From positions 16,009 through 80,008 of the forward strand of contig ONBX01000003.1 of the NCBI GenBank assembly GCA_900316205.1: a DNA stretch of 64,000 nt. The letters run 5' to 3'. The stretch is from an uncultured Eubacteriales bacterium (lineage in GTDB: Bacteria; Bacillota; Clostridia; Oscillospirales; Oscillospiraceae). Shown piece by piece: positions 46,497 to 55,174 of the stretch (its first letter is position 1; each line of letters begins with the position of its first letter). The translations under genes and the position numbers were made by a program. Under the pieces are notes generated by a model. It worked only from the letters and a program-made list of their open reading frames with translations, had not been told where the DNA came from and did not search any database.

Positions 46497-47387
46497 ATGG
46501 ATCTTGTCAAAATCGGGAAATACCTGGCAGCAAAGAGAAAAGCCCTGGGCCTTACCCAAAGGGAGTTGGCCGAGCAGCTTGGCATGAGCGACAAATCTGT
46601 TTCCAAATGGGAGCGGGGCGTCTGTCTGCCGGATGTGTCCTTATATGAGGAATACTGCGCCGCGCTTGGCATCAGCCTTCACGAATTTCTGGCAGGGGAG
46701 GACCTGGCAAAAGAGGACCTGGCCAAACAGGCGGAGGAGAATCTGCTCCAGGTCGCCGCGGACAGCAAGGCCAGTCAGAAAAGACTAAAGGCGGTGATCC
46801 TGGCTCTTGCCCTCACGGTGCTGCTTGTGACCTTCCTGGGCGTCCTGTTTCTCTTCCGGGGGAAAGGGCAGGTGAATTCTCTTGTCCCCTTGGACCGGAA
46901 CAGCACGGAAATGAAAACCGCGGAGCTGCTCTCTGGCGTGAATGGTGCCTTTCTCTTCCGCTACCGGACGGACGATGCCTTCCGCCGTCTAACTGTGACG
47001 AGCTCAGAATATCGCGCCGGGGAAGAGATCAACAGGGAAAACCACGTGATCTCCTATGAATCCGTCGGCTCCCCCTCCGAGGGCATGATCGCCCTGGTGC
47101 CGGATTTTGAGCGCTTCACGGTAAAGCTGGTGATCGCGGACCAAAACGCCAAGCTCTCCACCGAAGTCCCCATCCTGGACAAGGTGGAGGATCGGACCTA
47201 CTATGGCAGATCCGCGTCCCCGCTCGGGGCAGAGACGGAGATCCGCTTTGACGAGGAGCAGCTGATCCTGGCCCTGCTCTATGACGACGACGTCATGCAC
47301 GTTTTGAATCTGCGGGAATTTGCGGAAGGCAATATCCCCGCGGATAACGACGTCATGTACTTCTTTTCCGTATGTTTTGAGAAATAG
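46497..47387 (+). CDS. XRE-family membrane-anchored transcriptional regulator
   Basis: 296 residues from the ATG at 46497 with AAAGGAG upstream. The N-terminal helix-turn-helix IGKYLAAKRKALGLTQRELAEQLGMSDKSVSKWERG is at about 5-40. A charged linker, one transmembrane helix (AVILALALTVLLVTFLGVLFLF, about 100-121) and an extracytoplasmic beta-rich domain of about 170 residues follow. It probably binds DNA at the membrane and senses something outside. A target is not evident; the sigma/anti-sigma pair downstream may be related but has its own promoter. Confidence 0.8.
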   Translation: MDLVKIGKYLAAKRKALGLTQRELAEQLGMSDKSVSKWERGVCLPDVSLYEEYCAALGISLHEFLAGEDLAKEDLAKQAEENLLQVAADSKASQKRLKAVILALALTVLLVTFLGVLFLFRGKGQVNSLVPLDRNSTEMKTAELLSGVNGAFLFRYRTDDAFRRLTVTSSEYRAGEEINRENHVISYESVGSPSEGMIALVPDFERFTVKLVIADQNAKLSTEVPILDKVEDRTYYGRSASPLGAETEIRFDEEQLILALLYDDDVMHVLNLREFAEGNIPADNDVMYFFSVCFEK

Positions 47388-47418
47388 CCGATGCCCACAA
47401 GGCCGCCCCTTGTACGGC

Positions 47419-47480
47419 GCTTGCTTCCCCCATCGGGGGAAGTCCCCGGTGCGCACACTGGGAGATAGGGGCTTCCACAT
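47419..47480. repeat. Family A-prime repeat
   Basis: CTTCCCCCATCGGGGGAAG, then CCCCGGTG-cgca-CACTGGG, then GATAGGGGCTT. Imperfect second stem. Confidence 0.7.
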
Positions 47481-47528
47481 TGCACAGCCGGGCCTTGTCT
47501 CGCGGGGGGACAAGGCCCCGGCACTTTT

Positions 47529-47557
47529 TTGCAATCTTTTTCGGATCGTGATAGAAT
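47529..47557 (+). promoter_or_regulatory. Promoter of the sigma/anti-sigma pair
   Basis: TTGCAA (47529-47534), 17-nt spacer, TAGAAT (47552-47557). It looks like a housekeeping promoter. No ECF-type AAC motif was recognised, so autoregulation is not obvious. Confidence 0.55.
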
Positions 47558-47652
47558 CTCCTGCGATGATTTTCAAAAAAACCCGATCCTTCCGCAACTT
47601 TCTCTCACAAACCGTTTCTTATAGAGTGAGGCCTCAGAAGGGAGTTGGAAAC

Positions 47653-48210
47653 ATGGATGACACAAAAATCGTGGATCTGTATTGGGCACGCTCCGAGGAT
47701 GCGATCTCGGAGACCGCGGCGAAGTACGGCGGTTACTGCCGTACCATTGCGCTTCATATCCTGGCCGATGCCGGCGAGGCGGAGGAATGTGTCAACGATA
47801 CCTATATGAATGCGTGGAACTCCATGCCGGAGCACAGGCCGAGCCGGCTTGCCCCCTATCTCGGCAAGCTGACGCGCTGGCTGTCCCTGAATCGGCTGCG
47901 GGAAAAGAACAGCCTGAAACGCGGGGGCGGGGAACTGCCCGCGGTGCTGGATGAGCTGGCCGAGACCCTGGATTCCGGCCTGGACGCCCAGCGAGAGCTT
48001 GAGATCAAAGAACTCAAGCTCGCCCTCCGCCGCTTGCTGGACAAGCTGGGCAAAAGCGAGCGGGATGTGTTTCTTGCCCGATACTGGTATGCTGCCTCTC
48101 TCTCCGAGATCGCGGAGAAAAGCGGATTCACGGAAAGCAAGGTCAAGTCCATGCTGCACCGGACAAGAAAGAAGCTGCTCCAGGAGTTGAAGGAGGAAGG
48201 ATTGTGTTAA
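47653..48210 (+). CDS. ECF-type RNA polymerase sigma factor
   Basis: 185 residues. Region 2 spans AISETAAKYGGYCRTIALHILADAGEAEECVNDTYMNAWNSMP, with the DTYMNAW segment typical of sigma-70 region 2. Region 4 spans LDKLGKSERDVFLARYWYAASLSEIAEKSGFTESKVKSMLHRTRKKLLQEL, a helix-turn-helix. It directs polymerase to an unknown regulon. The downstream gene starts 7 nt before its stop and is a likely anti-sigma factor. Confidence 0.9.
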   Translation: MDDTKIVDLYWARSEDAISETAAKYGGYCRTIALHILADAGEAEECVNDTYMNAWNSMPEHRPSRLAPYLGKLTRWLSLNRLREKNSLKRGGGELPAVLDELAETLDSGLDAQRELEIKELKLALRRLLDKLGKSERDVFLARYWYAASLSEIAEKSGFTESKVKSMLHRTRKKLLQELKEEGLC

Positions 48211-49283
48211 ACAGCGAAAAAACCATGTTCGCCCTGAACGACGTAAAGGACGAACACCTGGAAAGCGCCCGCGCCATGCTGGGATATCAGACAGGAAAAA
48301 GAAAGCGCCGGTTCGGAAAAAAGCGGATCATCGCCTTTGCCCTGGCGGCGGCCCTTTTGATGGGACTGGGTGTGACCGCTTACGCCGTTGGTGTTCACGG
48401 CGGCTTTTTCCGCAATGCTTTTGGCACTGGCGTTCCGGGGCGTGAAGGAAAGTCGGTGGATGTCACAGACCCGGAGGGGAATGTTATTACAGTGGAGCAG
48501 TATCCGGCGGAAGAGCGCGCGGACATGGAAGAGGGCCGGGCGGAGGAACTCATCGGCGCTTACGTCTCCGCCATAGGGCAGAGCGTCACGCTGGGGGACT
48601 ATTCCTTTACGGTCCGTGAGGTCGCCGTGGATGAAAACGGAAACGGAGCTGTCACGGTGGATATCGAAAATCCCAAAGGGCACGGCCTGACGCCGGAAGG
48701 GGGCTTTGTCGGGGATGCGGTCCCGGATCCCTGGTTTGGCTATTCCGTCCATGGCAGCAAAGGCACACGGATCTCAAGTCACGACCGCGCCGCCGCAGAG
48801 GGGTATTCCGAGACCCATATCTCTTTCGTTTACAGCATCACGCCCGCTCAGCCGCTGGCGCCGGAGGAGGATATTATCCTCCGCTTTGGCGTGTATTCGA
48901 AAGACAACAGCCAGGAGGAAGCGGAGATCACCATCCCCGCGGCGGAACGCATCCCCACAGTCGGGTATTCGACAGAAGGCCTGACGGCCTGGATTTCCCC
49001 GATCGGCATGCGGCTTTGCTTTGAGGATGCGTATAACGATGGCAAGTATGAGGAATATTTGATCCGGGAGCTTGTCATCGTCTATCAGGACGGCGGAAGC
49101 TATGTGGTGAAAAACGCAGACACGGTGAACTATATGAGCGCGGTGCTGGATCCGGAGGATCGAGGGGTCCAGCAGATCACCTTCAATCGCCTGGTGGATG
49201 TGGATACCATTCAGGAGATCCGCCTTCGCGTCATCCACAACAGCACCCACGGAGAAACAGAAGCAAGCTACACCATATCATAA
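48204..49283 (+). CDS. Putative anti-sigma factor with transmembrane anchor (DUF4179-like)
   Basis: 359 residues from GTG with AGGAGGAAGG upstream, overlapping the sigma gene by 7 nt. The cytoplasmic N-terminus (about 1-40, FALNDVKDEHLESARAMLGY) should bind the sigma factor. One transmembrane helix (IIAFALAAALLMGLGVTAYAV) and a large extracytoplasmic beta-rich domain of about 290 residues follow. This is the layout of clostridial DUF4179-type anti-sigma proteins. The signal sensed is unknown. No zinc motif of the ZAS type (HxxxCxxC) is present. Confidence 0.8.
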   Translation: MLNSEKTMFALNDVKDEHLESARAMLGYQTGKRKRRFGKKRIIAFALAAALLMGLGVTAYAVGVHGGFFRNAFGTGVPGREGKSVDVTDPEGNVITVEQYPAEERADMEEGRAEELIGAYVSAIGQSVTLGDYSFTVREVAVDENGNGAVTVDIENPKGHGLTPEGGFVGDAVPDPWFGYSVHGSKGTRISSHDRAAAEGYSETHISFVYSITPAQPLAPEEDIILRFGVYSKDNSQEEAEITIPAAERIPTVGYSTEGLTAWISPIGMRLCFEDAYNDGKYEEYLIRELVIVYQDGGSYVVKNADTVNYMSAVLDPEDRGVQQITFNRLVDVDTIQEIRLRVIHNSTHGETEASYTIS

Positions 49284-49299
49284 AGGGACGACCTGGGTA

Positions 49300-49510
49300 C
49301 GCAAAACCTCCCCTGCGCAAGGGGAAAAGCGCCAACGTGCTGCCAGTGGCAGGAAAAGGCGACCCGCAATCTCCGCAGCGGTCGAAAACCGGAGGATCAG
49401 CGTAAGCCCGAACGGTTTTTCGGGCACCGCAAGGCGGACAGGTGTCAGCCGCCGATCTTCCACGAGGCGGATGACGGAGGGGGCCGTTCCCACACAGTTC
49501 CCCCTCTCCG
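49300..49510. repeat. Divergent family A-type repeat region
   Basis: CCTCCCCTGCGCAAGGGG at 49307-49324, then a central stretch with CCGAACGGTTTTTCGGGCACCGCAAGGCGG, then CAGCCGCC...GGCGGATGACGGAGGGGG. A related central stretch occurs at about 23686-23725. The remaining bases up to spoIVB hold no clear gene or promoter. Confidence 0.5.
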
Positions 49511-49641
49511 TTTTTCAAGCAAAAATTCCCAAAGCCCGCCGCGCCGCGCTTTTTCGGCACAGCGAAAACCTTCCAACGGAAAAATCCCCGTTCGCGCACA
49601 TACTGGTCTCGTGCCAATTTTGTGCGCGGAGGGGGATTTTT

Positions 49642-50634
49642 ATGAAAAAAAGCATTTTGACGCTCCTGACCGGCCTGCTTCTTTCGGCTGCCCTGCCGGT
49701 GACGGCCTTTGCCCAGGAGCTGATCGTGGGCGGCCAGGCGGTGGGCATCCGGGTGCGCACCGAGGGTGTGCTGGTGTCCGGTACCGCCCCGGTGGAGACC
49801 GCCGGGGGCAGCGCGTCCCCGGCGGAGGAGGCGGGCATTCAGGAAGGGGACCGGATCCTTGGCGTAAACGGCCGGACGCTTCACGGTGCGGCGGAGCTCA
49901 TTGCCGCCGTGGGGGAGCTGGACGGCGATCCGGTGGAGCTGGAGATCTGCCGCGGGGAGCAGCGCCTGCAGCGAGAGGTGCAGCCGGCGCTCTCGGCGGA
50001 GGGACGATGGATGCTGGGCATGTGGCTGCGGGACGCGGTCACCGGCATCGGCACCGTCACCTTCTGTGATCCGGAGACCGGGGTCTACGGCGCCCTGGGC
50101 CACGGGCTCACCGATGAGGAGCTGGGGACCCAGGTCCCCCTGGAGACCGGCACCATCACCGAGGCGGAGATCTGCGGCGTCACCCCCGGCTCCGCCGGCG
50201 CGCCCGGGGCGCTGAACGGGGAATTCGGCAGCGGCCGCATCCTGGGCACCGTGGACTACAGCGGCAGCTGCGGCATCTACGGCACCGCGGAGCGGGCTCT
50301 CGGCAGCTTCACGGCGGAGGTGGGCCATGTGCAGACCGGCCCCGCCAGCATCCTGGCCACGGTGGACGGCCGGGAGGTGCGGGAGTTCGCGGTGCAGATC
50401 ACCCGGGTCTACCGGGACGGAAACGGGGAGCATGTGATGCTCTCGGTGACGGACGGAGAGCTGCTGAACCTCACCGGCGGCATCGTCCAGGGCATGAGCG
50501 GCAGCCCCATCCTCCAGGAGGGAAAGCTGGTGGGCGCGGTGACCCATGTCTTCGTCAGCGACCCCAGCCGGGGCTATGGCCTCAGCATCCAGGACATGCT
50601 GGACGCCGCCGGCATCCGGGAGCAGGCGGCGTGA
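49642..50634 (+). CDS. spoIVB: SpoIVB-type serine peptidase (S55 family)
   Basis: 330 residues, start ATG with GGAGGGGG upstream. A signal/anchor helix (ILTLLTGLLLSAALPVTAFA) is followed by a PDZ domain (about 50-110, AGIQEGDRILGVNGRTLHGAAELI) and the S55 domain. The S55 domain has the catalytic His in YGALGHGLTD and Ser in GIVQGMSGSPILQ; the Asp is likely in VFVSDPSRGYG. SpoIVB is secreted from the forespore and cleaves SpoIVFA to activate sigma-K processing, so it supports an endospore former. Shorter than Bacillus SpoIVB. Confidence 0.9.
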   Translation: MKKSILTLLTGLLLSAALPVTAFAQELIVGGQAVGIRVRTEGVLVSGTAPVETAGGSASPAEEAGIQEGDRILGVNGRTLHGAAELIAAVGELDGDPVELEICRGEQRLQREVQPALSAEGRWMLGMWLRDAVTGIGTVTFCDPETGVYGALGHGLTDEELGTQVPLETGTITEAEICGVTPGSAGAPGALNGEFGSGRILGTVDYSGSCGIYGTAERALGSFTAEVGHVQTGPASILATVDGREVREFAVQITRVYRDGNGEHVMLSVTDGELLNLTGGIVQGMSGSPILQEGKLVGAVTHVFVSDPSRGYGLSIQDMLDAAGIREQAA

Positions 50635-50639
50635 GCGTG

Positions 50640-50900
50640 AAAGAAGAGGGAAGCGTCGGCTCGCAGGGCGTGATCCCCTGATCGCTCCGCTTCCCGGTCC
50701 AGTCATCCTGAGCCTTGGCGAAGGATCTCGCCCCCGGCGCGGGGTCACGTTATCCGGGTGCCGAGATAGATCTCGCCCGGCGCCGTCGGGATCCTTCGTC
50801 GGCGAAGCCTCCTCAGGATGACAGGGTGGGAGGCGCGGCAAGTTGAGCGCCCCTGGCGGAGGGGCACATCACGATGCGCCCGCCAATGACTTCCCCAGCA
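50640..50900. repeat. Family B repeats downstream of spoIVB
   Basis: An inverted pair: GTCATCCTGAGCC...GCGAAGGATCTCGCCCCCGGCGCGGGG (about 50702-50745) and GCCGTCGGGATCCTTCGTC...CCTCAGGATGACAGG (about 50780-50825). The arms are complementary, so the pair could fold back over about 120 nt. No gene is seen. Confidence 0.65.
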
Positions 50901-50910
50901 GAGGAAGCAC

Positions 50911-50959
50911 AAAAAGGTTCGCCGAATTCGTGCATTCTGCGAATTCGACGAACCTTTTT
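50911..50959. terminator. Long hairpin, terminator-like in both directions
   Basis: AAAAAGGTTCG-c-CGAATTCG, loop, CGAATTCG-a-CGAACCTTTTT. A related hairpin is at 62018-62060 (GTTCGGCAAACTCG...CGAATTTGCCGAAC). Confidence 0.75.
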
Positions 50960-51135
50960 CTCGCTTTTGTTCACATGCTGTCGGAGGCCCCCTATCGGCC
51001 TTCGGCCACTTCCCCCGGAGGGGGGAAGCAAGGGCTGCGGGCGCCGGGACGGAAATCGTCCTTCCCTCAGCGAGGTGGCAGCCGCCGTATCACGGGAGGC
51101 GGCTGACGGATGAGGGAGAGGACTGGATCTGTTTT

Positions 51136-51303
51136 CTAAGTAAACGATGATGAAATCGGCAAGAGCGAATCCCGAGAGAATTTGAGTTCTGATGAAGGCA
51201 CTTTTTCGCAGGAATACTTTGTGTATTTCAAGAGAAAGTGACGAAATCAGGGCTCAAATTGTCCGGGAGGCGCCGTAGGCGATTTGATCAGCGCTTACCT
51301 AAG
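51136..51303. repeat. Long palindromic element, copy 2 (inverted)
   Basis: Core 51197-51244 is inverted relative to copies 1 and 3 and nearly identical to them. Paired arms: GAGAATTTGAG with CTCAAATTGTC; GATGAAATCGGC with GCGATTTGATC; CTAAGTAAACG with GCGCTTACCTAAG. About 165 nt in all. It is 120 nt past the stop of the minus-strand binding-like gene. An A-prime repeat (50983-51035) lies to its left. Confidence 0.8.
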
Positions 51304-51421
51304 CTGGAGTTCTCGGAAGGCTTCCCTCATCACCCTCCAGTGTGCTCACTGGAAGGCGCTTCGTGAAGCGCCCCCTGTGGCGGGGAGCTGTCCACCTTGC
51401 GGTACCCAAAACTGCTCCGGC

Positions 51422-52165
51422 TCAGGCCCCAGCACCGGTGAGGTACGCCACATACTGCAGCGCGGCCTCCAGCCGCTCGGTGTTGGCTGCGATGCCCAGA
51501 TACACCGTGTCCGGGAAGCCCGCGTCCCGGAACAGGGGATAATCGGAGAGATCCAGGCCGTTTTCTGCGTCCAGGAACACCTGCTCCAGCTCTTCGGCCT
51601 CGCCCAGCTGGTACTCCAGACTGTTGTCCTGAACGGTCACCCGGTTCACCGTCAGTTGATCCCGGAGGCACTCGTAAAGGGCCGGATCCTCCCGGCTCAG
51701 CACATCCTCCAGGTCCAGCAGGTAGCCGCTTTTGGAGAGCAGATCATAGCCCTCCCGGTTCAGCAGCATCACATCCAGCTTTTTCGTCTCCAGGGCACCC
51801 AGAAATTTCATCCGGGAGGCGTAGGCGTACTGGTGATTCAGCACGTCTGCATCCTCGGAGAGATACAGCGCCTGGTACCAGTAGACCTCCTGCTTTTTCG
51901 GGTTTGCCCCGGCGAAGCGGAGAAAGCCCTCGCTGAGACTCTCTTCCAGATCCTCCCCCACGGAGACGTTCACCGAGGCCAGGTACAGCACCACCTCTTT
52001 TTTCGTGAGCTGCCTCTGCAGCACGGAGCCCAGCACGATCAGCGCCGCCAGGGCCAGAAAGATGGGCCATTTATAATAGGTATAGATGTGATCCAGCTTT
52101 TCCGCCGGGGACATCCTGCGAAAAGCCGCCCTCTGGGCGGCTTTTTCCTTTTCCGGGAGCTTCAC
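51422..52165 (-). CDS. Membrane-anchored protein with binding-protein-like domain
   Basis: 247 residues. The N-terminal cytoplasmic segment is MKLPEKEKAAQRAAFRRMSPAEKLDHIYTYYKW, followed by one transmembrane helix (PIFLALAALIVLGSVL). The extracytoplasmic part has LDVMLLNREGYDLLSKSGYLLDLEDVLSRED, which resembles a segment of extracellular solute-binding proteins of sugar importers. It is too short for a full two-lobe binding protein (over 400 residues). The start overlaps the yesL stop (ATGA). No named family is recognised; a sensor or accessory role in the adjacent sugar locus is an inference. Confidence 0.6.
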   Translation of the reverse strand: MKLPEKEKAAQRAAFRRMSPAEKLDHIYTYYKWPIFLALAALIVLGSVLQRQLTKKEVVLYLASVNVSVGEDLEESLSEGFLRFAGANPKKQEVYWYQALYLSEDADVLNHQYAYASRMKFLGALETKKLDVMLLNREGYDLLSKSGYLLDLEDVLSREDPALYECLRDQLTVNRVTVQDNSLEYQLGEAEELEQVFLDAENGLDLSDYPLFRDAGFPDTVYLGIAANTERLEAALQYVAYLTGAGA

Positions 52166-52857
52166 GGCGTCTCCTCCCCTTTGCTGCCTTCGTCACTTGC
52201 CTCCGGGAGCGCTTCCGGCTCCGACCCGTCCTCCGGCGTGCCGGAGACGGAGATCAGGATGCCGTTGAGAAGCCATGCGCTGATGAGAGCGCAGAGCCCC
52301 TCCCCGAAGACGATCAGCGGCGTGAACCAGGCCACCACCACGAAGAACATGGCAAAGTGCACCGCAAACACCAGGATCGTGGCGAAGAGGAAGTGGGTGC
52401 CGATGAGAAAGGCGTTTTTCAGCATGGCCCGGCTGGTGTTCTCCACGCTGGCCAGCAGCGGGAACACGTGCACCAGCACGATCACCAGCACGATGGCCGC
52501 GGCGATCACCGCCGCCAGAGCCAGAGTCCAGATCACGCCCATGGTCCCTCCGGACGTCAGGCGCAGGTGGTATAGGATGTAGCCGTCCAGCCCCAGGAAG
52601 AGCCCGCAGCCCAGCAGGATCAGCCAGATCTGGGTGGCCTGACGGAAATTCTGCCGGAAGGAGTGGAAGAACTGGGCGGCCACATGGCTGTCCTCATCCC
52701 GCACGATCTTCAGGCAGGCGTAGTAAAGTGCCGTGGTGGCGGCCCCCATGGTCACGATGGGCAGGGAGCAGACAAACCACAGCACATTCAGCATGCAGGC
52801 GTTGCAGAGCTTCAGCAGCAGCTGACTGAACTTGCTTTCATAGGAAAAAAACTTCAT
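52162..52857 (-). CDS. YesL-family membrane protein (DUF624)
   Basis: 231 residues, about five transmembrane segments. MKFFSYESKFSQLLLKLCNACMLNVLWFVCSLPIVTMGAATTALYYACLKI is the DUF624 signature. These proteins accompany oligosaccharide ABC importers of the Lpl/Yes type in Firmicutes; their mechanism is not established. It follows the LacI gene by 13 nt and overlaps the next gene by 4 nt, so all three are likely co-expressed. A Glu/Ser/Pro-rich tail lies after the last helix. Confidence 0.85.
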   Translation of the reverse strand: MKFFSYESKFSQLLLKLCNACMLNVLWFVCSLPIVTMGAATTALYYACLKIVRDEDSHVAAQFFHSFRQNFRQATQIWLILLGCGLFLGLDGYILYHLRLTSGGTMGVIWTLALAAVIAAAIVLVIVLVHVFPLLASVENTSRAMLKNAFLIGTHFLFATILVFAVHFAMFFVVVAWFTPLIVFGEGLCALISAWLLNGILISVSGTPEDGSEPEALPEASDEGSKGEETP

Positions 52858-52870
52858 GACCGGCCTCGTT

Positions 52871-53917
52871 TCAGAAAACGGTGGATTCGCGCAGGATCAG
52901 ATCCGTCTGCGTGTGGACGGTGCGGTAGTCCAGAGAGGGCTCCTTCATCCGGGAGACCAGCAGCTGTACCGCGGAAAAGGCCATCACCTGGGTGTGGATG
53001 TGCACGGTGCTCAGCGCCGGGCGGCTGATGCGGGACTCCGGCGCGTCGTCAAAGCCCAGGATGCGCACGTCCTCCGGCACGTTTTTGCCGATGGAGTACA
53101 GCGCGCGCATCAGATCCCCCGCCACAAAGTCGTTGGCGCAGAGGAACACGTCCGGCAGCTGCTCCAGGTTGGCCAGGGCTTCCACGGTGGGCCCCTCTAT
53201 CCGATTGCAGCGGAAGCAATAGCGCTCATCCACCGGCACGCCCGCCATCAGCATGGCGAAGCGGAAAGCGGCGTGGCGCTCGTAAAAGGACTGGCAGTGG
53301 GTGTAATCACCGATGAAGCCGATGCGCGTTTTTCCCTGGGACAGTATGTCGTTCACAAAACGGAAGATCTCGGTGCTGTTGTCCATGTACAGCTGATCCG
53401 CGGGCAGCGATCTGCCCTGCAGCTTGGCGGGACCATCCACGAACAGAGTGGGGATCCCAAGCTCGCAGACCATCTCGTCATAGTCGTAGTCGAACATCTC
53501 GATGCAGAGGATGGCTTTGACCCGCTCCCGCTGAAAGGTGAGCGGCAGGCTCTTCTCTCTCATGTTCCGCTCCGTGACCCGATGTGTGTTCATGGTGTAG
53601 CCCATCTGGGAGATTTCCCGCTGGAACTTGTCCAACAGGGTGGAGGCAAAGTGAGACTGGGTCAGAAAGGCGGAGGTCAGCAGCGCGATCTCCCCCTGAT
53701 AGCCGGGAGGCATTCTGCCCTGGGCGTCGGCCAGAGCGGAAACGGAGGATAAGGTGCTGAAATAGGAAAACTGCTTGTAGCCCATTTCCACGGCCTTCTG
53801 CAGGATCCTTTCCCGGGTGGCGTCAGCCAAACCATCGGAGTTGTTGATGGCCTTGGAGACCGTGTTTCGGGAGATGCCCAGCTCGTCCGCGATATCCTGA
53901 ATGGTCACTTTTTTCAT
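52871..53917 (-). CDS. LacI-family transcriptional regulator of the sucrose/fructan locus
   Basis: 348 residues from the ATG at 53917. The helix-turn-helix and hinge are VTIQDIADELGISRNTVSKAINNSDGLADATRERILQKAVEMGY, followed by a PBP1-like effector domain with FIGDYTHCQSFYERHAAFRFAMLMAG, VFLCANDFVAGDLMRAL and ILGFDDAPESRISRPALSTVHI. It is divergent from the ABC importer and GH32 genes and most likely represses them until a sugar or sugar phosphate binds. The Shine-Dalgarno site (GTGAAG) is weak. Its promoter gives a very short leader of about 25 nt. Confidence 0.9.
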   Translation of the reverse strand: MKKVTIQDIADELGISRNTVSKAINNSDGLADATRERILQKAVEMGYKQFSYFSTLSSVSALADAQGRMPPGYQGEIALLTSAFLTQSHFASTLLDKFQREISQMGYTMNTHRVTERNMREKSLPLTFQRERVKAILCIEMFDYDYDEMVCELGIPTLFVDGPAKLQGRSLPADQLYMDNSTEIFRFVNDILSQGKTRIGFIGDYTHCQSFYERHAAFRFAMLMAGVPVDERYCFRCNRIEGPTVEALANLEQLPDVFLCANDFVAGDLMRALYSIGKNVPEDVRILGFDDAPESRISRPALSTVHIHTQVMAFSAVQLLVSRMKEPSLDYRTVHTQTDLILRESTVF

Positions 53918-53948
53918 AACTTCACACCCCAAAATCCTGATTGAAGTC

Positions 53949-54124
53949 ATCATACCATAGCCTGTGTGAGGATGTCAAATCCAAGCGCGAAGCCCAGTGC
54001 GCATTTGCAAATCCGGTGAAAGGAGCATGCCCTTGACAAATTTCACAAAATACCCGGGCTCCACTTGTAGATGTTGCGCAATTGTTAATTTTTGATTGAC
54101 ACAAGGTGGGCTGGATGATACTAT
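53949..54124. promoter_or_regulatory. Divergent promoters and candidate LacI operators
   Basis: Minus strand (regulator): TTGACA (53973-53978), 18 nt, TATGAT (53949-53954). Plus strand (transport operon): TTGACA (54096-54101), 17 nt, TACTAT (54119-54124). Between them TTGCGCAA (54074-54081), a palindrome with the central CG of LacI-type operators, and GTGCGCATTTGC near 53997. These are candidate operators; the exact site is an inference. Confidence 0.65.
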
Positions 54125-54216
54125 GAACGTGCAAAACTCCAGCCAGAAGCGTGCAAATGCACAATCCGAAGCGCATAGACACATTCGGATGGAGAATCGA
54201 AAGAAGGAGGAGTTCT

Positions 54217-55161
54217 ATGAAAAAAGCCTTGTCGCCTGACACCGGAAAGAGCGGCGGCGGATCGAAGATGCACAATTTTATTGTGTATGTTCGGCAGCAT
54301 TGGCAGCTGTATGTGCTGTTCATGCTTCCCGCTTTCGCGCTGACGATCATCTTCCGGTACGTTCCGATGGGCGGCGTGCTGATCGCGTTCATGGAGTACA
54401 ACCCCATCCGCGGCCTGCTGGGCAGTGAATGGGTTGGCTTCGACCACTTCAAGCGCTTCCTGTCATCCCCGGACTTCATGCGTTACCTGATGAACACCCT
54501 CAAGCTGAGCGTGTACGGCCTGCTGTGGGGCTTCCCGGCTCCCATCCTGCTGGCCTTCCTGCTCAACCGCATCCTCTCCAAGAGCATCAAGCAGAAGATC
54601 CAGCTGGTGCTGTACATGCCCAACTTCATCTCTGTCATCGTGCTCTGCGGTATCGTGCGCATCCTGCTGGCCCCCACCGGCATGCTCAACCAGCTGCTCG
54701 GTACCTCCACCAACTTCATGACCATGCCCTCCGCGTTCCGCACCATCTACATCGCCTCGGGCATCTGGCAGGGCGCAGGCTGGGCCTCCATCATCTACAC
54801 CGCAGCACTGTCCAATGCCAGCAAGGAGCTGAAGGAAGCGGCTGTCATCGACGGCGCCAACATCATCCAGCAGATCAAGGCTGTGGAATGGCCCGCCATC
54901 AAGGACACCGTCCTCATCCAGTTCATCATGTCTGTCGGCAACATCATGTCCGTCGGTTTTGAAAAGGCCTACGCCCTGCAGACCGACCTGAACCTGAACG
55001 CCTCTGAAATCATCTCCACCTACGTGTACAAGAAGGGCCTTCTGGACGGCGACTACGGCTTCTCCACCGCCGTCGGTCTCTTCAACACCGTCATCAACGT
55101 CATCCTCCTGGTCACCATGAACGCCCTGGTCAAGAAGATGAACGATGGCAAGGGCATTTAA
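54217..55161 (+). CDS. Sugar ABC transporter permease (LplB-type)
   Basis: 314 residues from the ATG at 54217 with AAGGAGG upstream. Six transmembrane segments. The EAA loop SNASKELKEAAVIDGANIIQQIKAVEWPAIK matches the oligosaccharide permease group, and it begins with a typical QLYVLFMLPAFALTIIFRYVPM. It pairs with the next gene. The N-terminal Lys/Gly-rich stretch of about 18 residues is extra. Confidence 0.92.
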   Translation: MKKALSPDTGKSGGGSKMHNFIVYVRQHWQLYVLFMLPAFALTIIFRYVPMGGVLIAFMEYNPIRGLLGSEWVGFDHFKRFLSSPDFMRYLMNTLKLSVYGLLWGFPAPILLAFLLNRILSKSIKQKIQLVLYMPNFISVIVLCGIVRILLAPTGMLNQLLGTSTNFMTMPSAFRTIYIASGIWQGAGWASIIYTAALSNASKELKEAAVIDGANIIQQIKAVEWPAIKDTVLIQFIMSVGNIMSVGFEKAYALQTDLNLNASEIISTYVYKKGLLDGDYGFSTAVGLFNTVINVILLVTMNALVKKMNDGKGI

Positions 55162-55174
55162 GGGGGTGCTGAAC

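Noticed and set aside
49198-49641. N-terminal extension of spoIVB
   Set aside because: It translates a repeat-rich spacer and the anti-sigma 3' end. The ATG at 49642 has a strong ribosome site and begins a signal sequence.
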